From assembly GCA_904395885.1 (NCBI GenBank), contig CAJFOF010000001.1, positions 25,765 to 89,764 of the forward strand: DNA of 64,000 nt, in the 5' to 3' direction. The notes under the pieces are model-generated. The model was not told the origin of the DNA. It searched no databases and worked only from the letters and a program-made list of their open reading frames with translations. The position numbers and the translations under genes were made by a program. Below, one piece after another: positions 1-10,987 of the stretch (position 1 is its first letter; each line of letters opens with the position of its first letter). This DNA is from an uncultured Lachnospiraceae bacterium. Lineage in GTDB: Bacteria; Bacillota; Clostridia; Lachnospirales; Lachnospiraceae.

Positions 1-58
1 CGCAGGGCTCGCATACATATTTCTGCATATTATTGACCTCCTAAATTAAATTTCTGTT

Positions 59-2155
59 TTATGATTCATCCTTCTGAGCAGCTCTGGCCTCCACTTCTTT
101 CTTCTGGATGTCTCCAGGTGCCTGCTCGTAGCGGCTGAACTCGTATTCAAATACACCGATTCCTCCGGTTATTGAGCGCAGATCCGTGTTGTATCCGTAA
201 AGCTCAGACATCGGAATGTCGGCCTCGATAATCTGTTTCCCGTGATGATCCGGGTTCATTCCCAGAACACGGCCGCGGCGCCGGTTCAGATCTCCCATAA
301 CATCCCCGGTGAATTTATCCGGAACGGTAACTTTCAGAGATGCAATGGGTTCCAAAAGGACAGGATTGGCCTCCATGAAGCCCTTCTTAAAGGCCAAAAT
401 CGTAGCCATCTTAAATGCCATCTCCGAAGAATCTACCGGATGATAAGATCCATCTACCAGAGTAGCCTTCAAGCCCACTACCGGATATCCGGCCAACGGA
501 CCTTTCTGAACGCATTCCTGAAGACCCTTTTCTACTGCCGGGAAGTAATTCTTGGGAACGGAACCGCCAAAAATCTTTTCCTCAAAAATATAAGGTGTCT
601 CCAGATCGCCGGAGGGTTCAAACTCCATCCATACGTCGCCGTACTGGCCATGGCCGCCGGACTGCTTCTTATGGCGTCCCTGTACCTTTACTTTCTTTCT
701 TAAGGTTTCTCTGAAAGCGAACTTAGGCTTTTCCAAAACAATCTCTACTTTATAGCGGTTTATCAGTTTGCTGGCAACCACCTCCAACTGCTGGTCTCCA
801 ATTCCATACAGCAGGGACTGACGATTCTCGCTGTCATTGACAATTCTTAAGGTCAGATCCTCCTCCATCATCTTGGACAGAGCTGAGGAAACCTTATCAT
901 CCTCCCCTTTATTGGCCGCTTTGTAAGCCATATAGGTATAAGGAGTGGAGATTTCCGGCTTATGATACACAATGGGAGCGCTTCTTAAAGCAATCGTGTC
1001 CCCTGTCTGTGTAACCGAAAGCTTTGACACAGCGCCGATATCTCCAGCTTTCAGTTCCGGAACCTCGATCTGGTCCTTGCCTCTTAAGACATAAAGCTTT
1101 CCGACCTTCTCTTCTGTCTCTTTATTTACATTATAGATCGTGCTGTCAGGTTTTAACGTTCCAGTACAGATTTTCATCAGGGAATATTTTCCAATAAATG
1201 GATCCACAATAGTCTTAAATACCCGGGCTGACAGGGAAACGTCATCGTTGTACTTGGCGGTGAAGCGCTCTCCTGTGGAAACATCTACACCGATGCACTC
1301 ATATTTATCTGGTGACGGGAAATATTTGTCGATTGCCTGGAGAAGGCCTGAAAATCCCTGGCAGTTAATGCCGGAGCCAAGCAGAATCGGCACAATATTG
1401 CCTTCGATTACGTGGCTTCTCAGAGCGCCTGAAATTTCTTCCTGGGTAAACTCTTCACCTGAGAAATAGCGCTCCATGTATTCTTCGCTGGTCTCTGCCA
1501 CGGCTTCCATCAAAGCCTCTCTGGCAATTCCAAGGTTTTTCTGAACATATTCCGGGATTTCACACTCTTCGTAATTGCTGAGAGTGGTAAATCTCCGTCC
1601 TGCCATCTTCACCACATTGACAAATCCAACGAATTTTTCATTTTCTCTGATCGGCAACTGGAAAGGAGCGATCTTCCGGCCAAAGCGGGTTTCCAGCTTT
1701 AACACCAGTTCCCGGTAGCTGGCATGGTCGTCGTCCATATTGGTTACAAAGAACAGTCTGGGAAGCCTGTACTTTTCACACATTTCCCATGCCTTCTCGG
1801 TTCCTACTTCAATACCTGCCTTACAGTTTACTACGATCACAGCGGCGTCGGCAACACTGATAGCCTCCTCCACTTCCCCCACAAAATCGAAATATCCAGG
1901 AGTATCTAACAGATTGATCTTAATCGGGCCATTTTCTCCATTATATTCCAAAGGGATCAGGGACGTGGAAATAGAAAACTGTCTCTTTATCTCCTCTTTG
2001 TCGTAATCGCTGATGGTATTGCCGTCAGCAACCTTTCCCATTCTCTTTGTAACCCCAGTAACTAATGCCAATGCTTCTGCCACTGTAGTTTTCCCTGCTC
2101 CGCCATGCCCCAAAAGCACAACGTTGCGTATCTGGCTGGTTCCATAAACGTTCAT
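59..2155 (-). CDS. Elongation factor G paralog (EF-G-like translational GTPase)
   Basis: GTPase motifs GHGGAGKTT, DTPGYFDF and NMDD plus EF-G C-terminal domains; start placed at internal MNVYGTSQIRNV. Confidence 0.93.
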   Translation of the reverse strand: MNVYGTSQIRNVVLLGHGGAGKTTVAEALALVTGVTKRMGKVADGNTISDYDKEEIKRQFSISTSLIPLEYNGENGPIKINLLDTPGYFDFVGEVEEAISVADAAVIVVNCKAGIEVGTEKAWEMCEKYRLPRLFFVTNMDDDHASYRELVLKLETRFGRKIAPFQLPIRENEKFVGFVNVVKMAGRRFTTLSNYEECEIPEYVQKNLGIAREALMEAVAETSEEYMERYFSGEEFTQEEISGALRSHVIEGNIVPILLGSGINCQGFSGLLQAIDKYFPSPDKYECIGVDVSTGERFTAKYNDDVSLSARVFKTIVDPFIGKYSLMKICTGTLKPDSTIYNVNKETEEKVGKLYVLRGKDQIEVPELKAGDIGAVSKLSVTQTGDTIALRSAPIVYHKPEISTPYTYMAYKAANKGEDDKVSSALSKMMEEDLTLRIVNDSENRQSLLYGIGDQQLEVVASKLINRYKVEIVLEKPKFAFRETLRKKVKVQGRHKKQSGGHGQYGDVWMEFEPSGDLETPYIFEEKIFGGSVPKNYFPAVEKGLQECVQKGPLAGYPVVGLKATLVDGSYHPVDSSEMAFKMATILAFKKGFMEANPVLLEPIASLKVTVPDKFTGDVMGDLNRRRGRVLGMNPDHHGKQIIEADIPMSELYGYNTDLRSITGGIGVFEYEFSRYEQAPGDIQKKEVEARAAQKDES

Positions 2156-2255
2156 AAGAAAATCCCTCCTGTACCTCAATAATTAGTCCATGAATGTATT
2201 TTACCAAAAATTTCAGAAATTCACAAGTAAAACATGCAATTTATACAAAAACTTT

Positions 2256-3314
2256 TCAATTCTCCCGGCTAAAATTCTGAACCCAGTACAGAGTGCCATT
2301 CTGAGAATAGCAGCCTACGCCGATCTTTGTATAAGTGCTTCTCAAAATATTGGCCCGGTGCCCGGAAGAATTCATCCAGCCATTCATAACCTGCTTTGGT
2401 GAGGCATATCCCATAGCGATATTTTCACCCCGGTAAGTATCTTCCCCGCCTAATTCTTCATAGAGAGTGGACCAGTGGCTTCCGTCCGGTCTATTATGGC
2501 TGAATGTTTCCGTAAGCTCCTCTGCCCGCAGAGCCGCACACTCCGCCAGAGTATCGTCCCATTCCAGCGGGCTCAGGCCTTCTGCCTCCCGTTCCTGGTT
2601 GACGAGATCAAAAACCTGCTGGGCGTAAGCATCCGTATCCACGCTTTCGCTCTCAGTCTCCTTCTCCTCGTTCCATGTAAAGGTATAGCCGCCCTGTCCA
2701 ACGGAAGACTCTTCCCCTCCATCATCCTCGTGCTCCTCGTACCAATCGTAAAGATCCGTCATGTCCGTGATTGTTCCATCCTTCTGAACGGTATAGCGAA
2801 CATCACCCAGGGTAAAGGACTTGGTCTGAAGAGTGCCGTCCTCATTAAAGTAGTAGTCTTCCCCGTCAATCGTATAAAAGTCAATGACCATAGTGCCATT
2901 TTCGTCAAAATAGTACTTTTCTTCGTCAATCCGCTTCCACTCGTCCGTCAGCGGCTGCCCATCCTCGTAATAGCTCCAGGTGCCATTCGTTTCTTTTTTC
3001 CATCCGTCTGCCGTCTGAACCTGCTGAGTCTGAACCTTGCCATCCACAATCCATGCCCCGCTCGCATCTACCGTATATCCGTCAGGTGTTGCCGCGTTCA
3101 TCAGACAGTAACCATTTTCATTAAAATAGTAGCACTCGGCAATCCCATCCTGGTTGCCATCCAGCCACAGCCAGGTATTGACAGGATAAGACAGATCGTC
3201 ATTCTGCCACCACCAGCCGCCTGCATCCTGTTTCCACTGTGCCCCAAAAGCTGTAAGTGTCATCCCGCACATCACCAAGGCACTCCCCGCAACTGCTGCA
3301 ACAAATTTTTTCAT
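2256..3314 (-). CDS. Secreted CAP-domain (SCP/PR1-like) protein with N-terminal cell-wall-binding (choline-binding-like) repeats
   Basis: Signal peptide MKKFVAAVAGSALVMCG; WxxxxGxWxYYEDG repeats; C-terminal CAP domain (NQEREAEGLSPLEWDDTLAECAALRAEEL, GENIAMGYASPKQVMNGWMNSSGHRANIL). Confidence 0.9.
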   Translation of the reverse strand: MKKFVAAVAGSALVMCGMTLTAFGAQWKQDAGGWWWQNDDLSYPVNTWLWLDGNQDGIAECYYFNENGYCLMNAATPDGYTVDASGAWIVDGKVQTQQVQTADGWKKETNGTWSYYEDGQPLTDEWKRIDEEKYYFDENGTMVIDFYTIDGEDYYFNEDGTLQTKSFTLGDVRYTVQKDGTITDMTDLYDWYEEHEDDGGEESSVGQGGYTFTWNEEKETESESVDTDAYAQQVFDLVNQEREAEGLSPLEWDDTLAECAALRAEELTETFSHNRPDGSHWSTLYEELGGEDTYRGENIAMGYASPKQVMNGWMNSSGHRANILRSTYTKIGVGCYSQNGTLYWVQNFSREN

Positions 3315-3444
3315 GTATCCTTCCTCCTTAAAACATGGCAATTCCACCATAAATCCTGCATCTATCATACCATTTTTCTCCATTTATTACAATTCTCTTT
3401 TCACGCCTTTAATTTAAAGTGTTGAAGTTTAAAGAAATAAAGCG

Positions 3445-3473
3445 TTGACATTTCAGCTTTGATGCCTTACAAT
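3445..3473 (+). promoter_or_regulatory. Sigma-A-type promoter for tyrA-aroA (TTGACA-17 nt-TACAAT)
   Basis: TTGACA at 3445-3450, 17-nt spacer, TACAAT at 3468-3473, upstream of tyrA. Confidence 0.7.
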
Positions 3474-3524
3474 GGACGTGTTTCAAATATTCTGCATTTT
3501 TGCTGATGTACAGGAGGTTTTACG

Positions 3525-4622
3525 GTGTCAGAACAAACGATCGCTTTTATCGGCCTGGGGCTGATCGGCGGTTCCATCGCCAGAGGATTGAAGAGGGCCA
3601 GACCGGATATTTCTATCATGGCTTACACGAGAAGCCGTGCAGGGCTTGAACAGGCAAAAAAAGACGGTATCGTGGATATCATTCTGGATAAAGCCGGACA
3701 GGAGCTGGCCGCCTGCGATATGGTGTTCCTCTGTACGCCTGTGGAGTACAATGCCGGGTATTTAAAGTCCATCCGCCCCTACCTGAAGCCCGGCGCCATC
3801 ATTACCGATGTGGGCAGCACAAAAACCAACATCCATGAGGAAGTGCTGCGCCTGGGCATGGAAGATGTGTTTGTGGGCGGCCATCCAATGGCCGGATCCG
3901 AAAAGACCGGATATGAACATTCCACCGACCATCTTCTGGAAAATGCATACTATATCATCACCCCGGCTGAAAAATCTTCCGACGAGCAGATTGAACGGGT
4001 GAAAAATGTGGCCAATCTGTTAGGCGCTATTCCCATGGTTCTGGACTATCGGGAACACGACCAGGCTGTGGCGGCGGTCAGCCATCTTCCTCACCTTATC
4101 GCCTCTTCTCTGGTCAATCTGGTTAAAGATTCCGATGATTCCAGTGAAACGATGAAACGCATTGCTGCCGGCGGTTTTAAGGATATCACCCGAATCGCCT
4201 CATCTTCTCCTGAAATGTGGGAGCAGATCTGCATGGCCAATTGCGGTCCTATCTGCGATATTTTAGAGCGGTACATTGCATCCCTCTCCCAGGTTCTTCA
4301 GGAGATCCGCAGCAAACAGGAGGATTCCATCTACCGGCTTCTGGAGGAATCCAGGGCCTACCGCAACTCCATAAGTGATCGGGCTAAGGGCGCGCTGGAG
4401 CCGGATTACTCCTTCTCCGTAGATATTGTTGACGAGGCCGGCGCTATCTCCACTTTGTCCGTCATCCTGGCCGCAAAAGGCATCAATATCAAAAATATCG
4501 GAATCAACAATAACAGAGAGCGGGGAGAAGGCGCTCTCCGCATTACCTTTTACGATGAAGCGTCTCTGGAGGCTGCCTGGGCCCAGCTCACCAAATATCA
4601 TTATGAATTATTCCGTCAATAG
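3525..4622 (+). CDS. tyrA: Prephenate dehydrogenase with C-terminal ACT-like domain
   Basis: Rossmann motif GLGLIGGSIARGLKR, TDVGSTK, GGHPMAGSEKTG; precedes aroA. Confidence 0.95.
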   Translation: MSEQTIAFIGLGLIGGSIARGLKRARPDISIMAYTRSRAGLEQAKKDGIVDIILDKAGQELAACDMVFLCTPVEYNAGYLKSIRPYLKPGAIITDVGSTKTNIHEEVLRLGMEDVFVGGHPMAGSEKTGYEHSTDHLLENAYYIITPAEKSSDEQIERVKNVANLLGAIPMVLDYREHDQAVAAVSHLPHLIASSLVNLVKDSDDSSETMKRIAAGGFKDITRIASSSPEMWEQICMANCGPICDILERYIASLSQVLQEIRSKQEDSIYRLLEESRAYRNSISDRAKGALEPDYSFSVDIVDEAGAISTLSVILAAKGINIKNIGINNNRERGEGALRITFYDEASLEAAWAQLTKYHYELFRQ

Positions 4623-4631
4623 GAGGATCCT

Positions 4632-5924
4632 ATGTTATTTCATTCTGTTTCACAGCTAAAGGGGGAAGTTTCTGTCCCCGGCGATAAATCCATTTCTCAC
4701 AGAAGCGTTATGTTAGGCTCTATAGCCAAAGGCACCACTGAGATCACCAACTATCTCCAGGGAGCTGACTGCCTTTCTACCATTTCCTGTTTCCGGAGGA
4801 TGGGAATTTCCATTGAGAACAATGGCAGCACCGTCCTTGTCCACGGAAATGGTCTGAGGGGGCTGAAAGCCCCTGGAAGCGAGCCCTTAGACTGCGGCAA
4901 CTCCGGTACCACTACCCGGCTGATTTCCGGAATCCTGGCCCCCCAGGATTTCTCCGTGACTCTGACCGGAGACGCCTCCATACAGAAGAGACCTATGAAG
5001 AGGATCATAGCGCCTCTTACCCAGATGGGAGCCGACATCACAAGCATAAAGGGCAACGGATGCGCCCCTCTCGCCATTCACGGGAGACGTCTCCACGGAA
5101 TCCACTATATCTCCCCCGTAGCTTCCGCCCAGGTAAAATCTGCTATTCTTCTGGCTGGCCTGTATGCAGAAGGGGAAACCAGGGTGACAGAACCCTCCGT
5201 CTCCCGCAACCATACGGAGCTGATGCTGAAAGGCTTCGGAGCCGATGTTAGCACGGAGGGAAGAGATGCTGTTGTCACACAGGCCAGAGAGCTCCATGCA
5301 GCCAAGCTGGCTGTGCCCGGAGACATCTCCTCTGCGGCCTTTTTCCTGGCTGCCGGTTTGATGGTGCCCGGCTCTGAAGTCCTTTTGAAAAACGTCGGGA
5401 TCAATCCCACCCGGGACGGAATTCTCCGGGTATGCCGCCAGATGGGCGGAGATGTGACCATTGTGCGCCAATGGGAAGAAGGTGGGGAGCCTGCCGCGGA
5501 TATCCTTGTCCGTCACAGCACTCTCACCGGAACTGTCATCCAGGGGGAGATCATTCCCACTCTGATCGATGAGCTTCCGGTAATCGCCGCCATGGCGTGC
5601 CTTGCCAAAGGCGAGACCGTTATCCGGGATGCGGCAGAATTGAAAGTCAAGGAATCCAACCGCATTGAAGTCATGGTCAGAAATCTTTCCGCCATAGGTG
5701 CCGATGTAACCGAAACCGATGACGGTATGATCATCCGGGGCGGGCGCCCCCTCCACGGCGCCGTCATTGACAGTTGCCTGGATCACCGGATCGCCATGAC
5801 CTTCGCGGTAGCTGCCCTGTGTGCAGAGGGCGTGACGGAAATCCGCGGCGCTGAGTGCGTCAATATCTCCTACCCGGATTTCTATCGGGATCTGAACCGC
5901 CTGTCGGGGCAGAGCAATGCCTGA
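4632..5924 (+). CDS. aroA: 3-phosphoshikimate 1-carboxyvinyltransferase (EPSP synthase)
   Basis: PGDKSISHRSVMLGSIA, LDCGNSGTTTRL, KESNRIEVM, DHRIAMTFAVAAL. Confidence 0.97.
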   Translation: MLFHSVSQLKGEVSVPGDKSISHRSVMLGSIAKGTTEITNYLQGADCLSTISCFRRMGISIENNGSTVLVHGNGLRGLKAPGSEPLDCGNSGTTTRLISGILAPQDFSVTLTGDASIQKRPMKRIIAPLTQMGADITSIKGNGCAPLAIHGRRLHGIHYISPVASAQVKSAILLAGLYAEGETRVTEPSVSRNHTELMLKGFGADVSTEGRDAVVTQARELHAAKLAVPGDISSAAFFLAAGLMVPGSEVLLKNVGINPTRDGILRVCRQMGGDVTIVRQWEEGGEPAADILVRHSTLTGTVIQGEIIPTLIDELPVIAAMACLAKGETVIRDAAELKVKESNRIEVMVRNLSAIGADVTETDDGMIIRGGRPLHGAVIDSCLDHRIAMTFAVAALCAEGVTEIRGAECVNISYPDFYRDLNRLSGQSNA

Positions 5925-5964
5925 CCATCAAAAAACTGCAATATCTGTATCAAACTGCTCCATA

Positions 5965-6014
5965 CTGCTGGAAAAGGAGGCCCTGGCTTACAGCCCGGCC
6001 TCCTTTTCCAGCAG
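5965..6014. repeat. Perfect 18-bp inverted repeat between convergent aroA and engB, one arm inside the engB 3' end
   Basis: ctgctggaaaaggaggcc (5965-5982) versus ggcctccttttccagcag (5997-6014), 14-nt loop containing the engB stop. Confidence 0.9.
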
Positions 6015-6575
6015 TTCCCATATCTGATCCCGTCCCTGCTTTGTCTCCGCCGAGAAGGGGATGAGGATGTCCTCTTTGGAGAGGCCCAGCCCCATCTGGA
6101 TCTGCTTCACCTGCTTTGCCACCTGGCTTCTCTTCAGTTTGTCCAGCTTGGTGGCAATGATGACCGGCTGGTACCCATTATGGACAATCCAGTCGTACAT
6201 CATTTTGTCGTTTTCCGAAGGTTCATGGCGAATGTCCACCAGCAGAAAAACCTTTTTCAGCATTGCCGATTTGTGAAGGTAATTTTCGATCATTTTCCCC
6301 CACCTGGCCTTTTCCTCCAGGGAGACTTTCGCGTAGCCGTAACCCGGCAGATCCACAAAATACATATCATCGTTGATCCGGTAAAAATTGATGGTCTGGG
6401 TCTTTCCCGGCTGCCCGGAAGTCCTGGCGTAGGCCTTCCGGTTCATCAGGGCGTTGATCAGGGAAGATTTTCCCACATTGGACTTCCCTGCGAATGCAAA
6501 CTCCGGGAGCGTATTCTCCGGGAGTTTGCTTGTGATTCCGCACACAGTCTCCAGATTCACTGTTTTGATAATCAT
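5988..6575 (-). CDS. engB: Ribosome biogenesis GTP-binding protein YsxC/EngB
   Basis: GKSNVGKSSLINALMNR, DLPGYGYAKV, TKLDKL; follows lon. Confidence 0.95.
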   Translation of the reverse strand: MIIKTVNLETVCGITSKLPENTLPEFAFAGKSNVGKSSLINALMNRKAYARTSGQPGKTQTINFYRINDDMYFVDLPGYGYAKVSLEEKARWGKMIENYLHKSAMLKKVFLLVDIRHEPSENDKMMYDWIVHNGYQPVIIATKLDKLKRSQVAKQVKQIQMGLGLSKEDILIPFSAETKQGRDQIWELLEKEAGL

Positions 6576-8881
6576 ACCAGCGCCTCCTTCAACACCTCTT
6601 CCATAGTGCTTACAAACTTAATTTCCAGACCCTTGGTGATCTCTTTGGACAGCTCTCCGATCTCCGGCTTATTTTTGTCCGGTACCAGAACTTTTTCAAT
6701 GTGAGCCATCTTGGCTGCCAGGATCTTTTCCTTCAGCCCTCCGATAGGGAGAACGCGGCCCCGCAGAGTAATCTCCCCTGTCATAGCCACCTTAGCCTTC
6801 ACCGGACGGCCAACAACAGCAGAAATCATTGCTGTGGCCATAGTAATGCCGGCCGAAGGCCCGTCTTTCGGCACTGCGCCTTCCGGAATGTGGATGTGAA
6901 TATCGTGTTTTTCAAAGTAGTCGTCAGGGATCTGGTATACCGGGCACACAGATCTGACATAAGTCAGTGCCGTCTGTGCAGACTCTTTCATCACATCGCC
7001 CAATTGGCCTGTAAGCTGAAGATTTCCTTTTCCCGGCATAACATTGACCTCAATCTGAAGGGTGTCTCCCCCCACACTGGTCCAGGCCAGACCACGGACA
7101 ATCCCGATCTCATCTTTTTCATTGGCATCCGTAAAGGTAATCCGCTCTCTTCCCAGATACTTCTCCAGATTCCCCTCTGTGATACGAACGCTCTCCTTTT
7201 TGTTCTCCAGAAACTCTCTGGCCGCTTTCCGGCACAAGTCGCCAATTCGGCGCTCCAGGTTCCGGACACCGGCCTCCCTGGTGTAATTGTGAATGATCTT
7301 TTCCAGGGCATGATCGGAGATCGTCACCTGGCCCTCCTTCAGGCCGTTTCGTTCCATCTGCTTTTTCACGAGAAATTCTCTGGCAATATGAAATTTTTCA
7401 TTTTCTGTGTAGCTGGTGATTTCGATAACCTCCATACGGTCCAAAAGAGGGGTGGGGATTGTCTGGGTAGTGTTGGCCGTAGCGATAAACATTACCTGGG
7501 AAAGGTCAATAGGGAGCTCCACATAGTGATCCCGGAATTTTACATTCTGCTCCCCGTCCAAAACTTCCAGGAGCGCCGATGAAGTGTCTCCTTTGTAGTC
7601 GCTGCTGACCTTGTCGATCTCATCCAAAAGCATCAGGGGATTGCTGACACCGGCCTGCCGCAGTCCGTCCACCAGACGTCCCGGCATTGCCCCTACATAG
7701 GTTCTCCTGTGACCTCTGATCTCTGCCTCATCCCGGACGCCTCCCAGACTGATCCGCACGTACTTTTTATTCAGAGCCCGTGCCACTGATCTTGCAATAG
7801 AGGTCTTCCCTGTTCCAGGCGGGCCTACCAGACACAGAATCGGACTGACGCCCTTGTCTGTCAGAGTCCGGACCGCCAGATATTCCAGAATTCTCTCCTT
7901 TACTTTATCCAGCCCGTAGTGATCCTCATTGAGAATCTTCTCCGCATGGCGGATATCGTTGTTATCCCGGGAAACCTTTTTCCACGGCAAATCCAGAAGG
8001 GTTTCGATATATGTCCTGCTGACATTGCTCTCCTGGCTTCCGCTGGGCATGGTCTTCAGGCGGTCAATCTCTTTTTCGATCTTTGCCTTTACCTCTTTAT
8101 CAGCTTTCAGCCCATTCAGTTTCTTTTTATATTCCTCGGCATCTGAAAGAGGGTTGTCCTCCCCCAGCTCTTCCCGAATAATTTTTAGCTGTTCTCTCAG
8201 GATGTAATCCCTCTGATTTTTATCTACAGCCGCCTTGACCTTGCTCTGGAACTCTTTCTTGATCCTAAGGATCTCCAGCTCCGAGATCAGATTGCCTACC
8301 ACCTTCTCATAGCGGTCCGGCACATCTGTGGTCTCCAGGATTTCCTGGCGAACCGTATACTCCCAGGGCATCTGAACAGCCACCTGATCCAAAAGCTCCC
8401 CGATGGTGTCAATTCCCAGAAGGTTGGGCAAAAGCTCCTTGGCAAGCCTGGGGTTTTCCCGTCCAAATTCTTCCAGTTTCTCCTTCACGATCCTCAGCAT
8501 GGCTTCCCCTGCCGCGTAATCTGCGAATTCCGGCTCCTCTGTCACTTCTATCTCTGCCATGAGTGCCGGCTGATCGGTATCCAGATCCAAAAGGACGGCT
8601 TTCTGCAGGCCCTCTACCATCACTCTGACGACTCCATCCGGCAGTTTTACCAACTGCTTGATCTCGGCCACACAGCCCATATGAAACAGATCTTCTATGG
8701 ACGGCTCCGGCATATCGCTCTGCCGCTGTGTAATCAGAAATACCTTCTGATCCGCCACCATAGACCGTTCTGCTGCTGCTTTGGATTTTGGCCTGGTAAT
8801 GTCAAAATGAATCATCATTTTGGGCATCACCGTCAGCCCTCTCAGAGCTATGGCAGGCATTTTCATGGTTCTGTCTTCCAT
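6572..8881 (-). CDS. lon: ATP-dependent protease Lon
   Basis: [15 protein letters not shown] Walker A and [14 protein letters not shown] catalytic Ser motif; start placed at [15 protein letters not shown]. Confidence 0.96.
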   Translation of the reverse strand: MEDRTMKMPAIALRGLTVMPKMMIHFDITRPKSKAAAERSMVADQKVFLITQRQSDMPEPSIEDLFHMGCVAEIKQLVKLPDGVVRVMVEGLQKAVLLDLDTDQPALMAEIEVTEEPEFADYAAGEAMLRIVKEKLEEFGRENPRLAKELLPNLLGIDTIGELLDQVAVQMPWEYTVRQEILETTDVPDRYEKVVGNLISELEILRIKKEFQSKVKAAVDKNQRDYILREQLKIIREELGEDNPLSDAEEYKKKLNGLKADKEVKAKIEKEIDRLKTMPSGSQESNVSRTYIETLLDLPWKKVSRDNNDIRHAEKILNEDHYGLDKVKERILEYLAVRTLTDKGVSPILCLVGPPGTGKTSIARSVARALNKKYVRISLGGVRDEAEIRGHRRTYVGAMPGRLVDGLRQAGVSNPLMLLDEIDKVSSDYKGDTSSALLEVLDGEQNVKFRDHYVELPIDLSQVMFIATANTTQTIPTPLLDRMEVIEITSYTENEKFHIAREFLVKKQMERNGLKEGQVTISDHALEKIIHNYTREAGVRNLERRIGDLCRKAAREFLENKKESVRITEGNLEKYLGRERITFTDANEKDEIGIVRGLAWTSVGGDTLQIEVNVMPGKGNLQLTGQLGDVMKESAQTALTYVRSVCPVYQIPDDYFEKHDIHIHIPEGAVPKDGPSAGITMATAMISAVVGRPVKAKVAMTGEITLRGRVLPIGGLKEKILAAKMAHIEKVLVPDKNKPEIGELSKEITKGLEIKFVSTMEEVLKEALV

Positions 8882-8958
8882 TTGTTTCCTCCTAACGTAC
8901 CTTTCCTCTTGTATGGAAAAGGGCCATTGCCATGCAACAGCCCGCTTATTACGAATCA

Positions 8959-10257
8959 TTATGCGATCTCACCAGATCTGTCTTTCTTCACTTTGGAGGG
9001 TATCTTTCTCGGAACCGCTGTATCCCGGTAGACAATCTCCGGCTGGCCGGTTCCCTCGATCACCTCACGGGTAATCGTACAGATACCAATAGTATCATCC
9101 GATGGAATCTCATACATAATGTCCATCATCACTTTCTCAATGATCGCTCTCAGGCCCCGAGCGCCGGTTCTTCTCTCCACCGCCTGTTCTGCAATGGCTT
9201 CCAGAGCATCCGCCGTAAATTCCAGCTTCACGTCATCCAGCTCGAACAATTTTTCGTACTGCTTCGTAAGAGCGTTCTTTGGTTCTGTCAGGATTCTGAC
9301 CAGAGATGCTTTGTCCAGAAGCTGAAGAGATACCGTAACGGGCACACGGCCGATAAATTCCGGAATCAATCCGTATTTCACCAGATCCTGAGGCATCACC
9401 TGTCTCAGCAGATCGTCGATATCCCGCTCGTTCTTATCTATGATTTCTGCGTTAAATCCAATAGAACCAGCACTGAGACGACTCTCCACAATTCGCTCTA
9501 ACCCATCAAAAGCTCCGCCGCAGATGAACAGAATATTGGTTGTATCAATCTGCAGCAGTTCCTGGTGGGGATGTTTCCTGCCGCCCTGAGGCGGAACGCT
9601 GGCCACAGTTCCCTCAAGAATCTTCAGCAATGCCTGCTGAACGCCTTCTCCGGAAACATCTCTGGTGATAGACACATTTTCAGACTTCTTGGTGATTTTA
9701 TCAATCTCATCGATATAAATAATTCCATACTCGGCCTTGGCAATGTCATAATCCGCAGCCTGAATCAGCTTCAGGAGAATATTTTCCACATCTTCTCCCA
9801 CATAGCCGGCTTCTGTAAGAGCTGTGGCGTCTGCAATGGCAAAGGGAACTCCAAGAATCCTGGCCATAGTCTGAGCCAGATATGTCTTTCCGGAACCGGT
9901 TGGTCCCAGCATCAAAATATTGCTTTTCTGCACTTCCACATCCAGCTTTTTTCTGGAAGTGATTCTCTTATAATGGTTATAGACCGCTACGGAAAGAACC
10001 TTTTTCGCTTCATCCTGGCCAATGACATATTCATCCAGAAAAGCCTTCATTTCCTTCGGCTTATACAGGTTAATGTCACCAAAATCCATGGTCTCATCTC
10101 CCTGGTCGGCCAGCTCTTCCTCCAGAATTTCGCCGCACAGTTCAATACACTCGTCACAAATGTATACGTTATTCGATCCTGCGATCAGTTTTCTCACCTG
10201 ATCCTGGCTTTTCCCGCAAAAAGAGCAGCGAATCTTATCCTCTGGTCTAATTGGCAT
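8959..10257 (-). CDS. clpX: ATP-dependent Clp protease ATP-binding subunit ClpX
   Basis: Zinc-binding domain [17 protein letters not shown]...[26 protein letters not shown]. Confidence 0.97.
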   Translation of the reverse strand: MPIRPEDKIRCSFCGKSQDQVRKLIAGSNNVYICDECIELCGEILEEELADQGDETMDFGDINLYKPKEMKAFLDEYVIGQDEAKKVLSVAVYNHYKRITSRKKLDVEVQKSNILMLGPTGSGKTYLAQTMARILGVPFAIADATALTEAGYVGEDVENILLKLIQAADYDIAKAEYGIIYIDEIDKITKKSENVSITRDVSGEGVQQALLKILEGTVASVPPQGGRKHPHQELLQIDTTNILFICGGAFDGLERIVESRLSAGSIGFNAEIIDKNERDIDDLLRQVMPQDLVKYGLIPEFIGRVPVTVSLQLLDKASLVRILTEPKNALTKQYEKLFELDDVKLEFTADALEAIAEQAVERRTGARGLRAIIEKVMMDIMYEIPSDDTIGICTITREVIEGTGQPEIVYRDTAVPRKIPSKVKKDRSGEIA

Positions 10258-10283
10258 ATCTCCACCTCATTTCGCTGAGCCAA

Positions 10284-10865
10284 TTAGTGATTGACAATTA
10301 CTGCATCCACCAGGCCGTATTCCTTTGCTTCCTGGGCTGTCATATAATTGTCTCTCTCCGTATCCCTCTCGATCACCTCGAGAGGCTGGCCGGTATTGGC
10401 TGCTAATATCTCGTTTAATTTTTTCTTGGTTTTTAAAATCTGATCTGCAACGATCTTAATATCCGTCGCCTGGCCCTGTGCTCCGCCGGAAGGCTGATGG
10501 ATCATCACCTCGGCATTGGGGAGGGCATATCTCTTTCCTTTGGCACCGCTGGACAGAAGGAATGCTCCCATACTGGCAGCCATACCGATACACACTGTCG
10601 AGACGTCGCACTTAATGTAATTCATAGTGTCATAGATCGCCATGCCGGCTGTGACAGAACCGCCGGGGCTGTTGATATACATATTGATATCTTTTCCGGG
10701 ATCCTCAGACTCCAAAAACAGGAGCTGTGCGACTACCAGGCTGGCCGTCACATCATTTACTTCTTCCCCCAGAAATACAATTCTCTCCTTCAAAAGACGA
10801 GAATATATATCGTAAGAGCGTTCTCCGCGGCTCGTAGATTCAATGACATAAGGTACTAAACTCAT
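10284..10865 (-). CDS. clpP: ATP-dependent Clp protease proteolytic subunit ClpP
   Basis: [55 protein letters not shown]. Confidence 0.98.
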   Translation of the reverse strand: MSLVPYVIESTSRGERSYDIYSRLLKERIVFLGEEVNDVTASLVVAQLLFLESEDPGKDINMYINSPGGSVTAGMAIYDTMNYIKCDVSTVCIGMAASMGAFLLSSGAKGKRYALPNAEVMIHQPSGGAQGQATDIKIVADQILKTKKKLNEILAANTGQPLEVIERDTERDNYMTAQEAKEYGLVDAVIVNH

Positions 10866-10987
10866 AAGTCCTGCTCCTTTCTTTGCATACTTCGTAATGA
10901 CAGAAGTTGCAGACAGCGGTCCTGCCTTTGCACAGCCCCCCTTTCTGCAACTTCAACCGTTTTCAGATTTACGAATGGCCGGAGGTT

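Noticed and set aside
2475-3425. 316-aa plus-strand ORF opposite the CAP-domain gene
   Set aside because: Antisense shadow ORF of a well-supported gene; low-complexity translation with no domain and no RBS.
4887-5786. 299-aa minus-strand ORF opposite aroA
   Set aside because: Antisense to a confident aroA; typical of codon-bias shadow ORFs.
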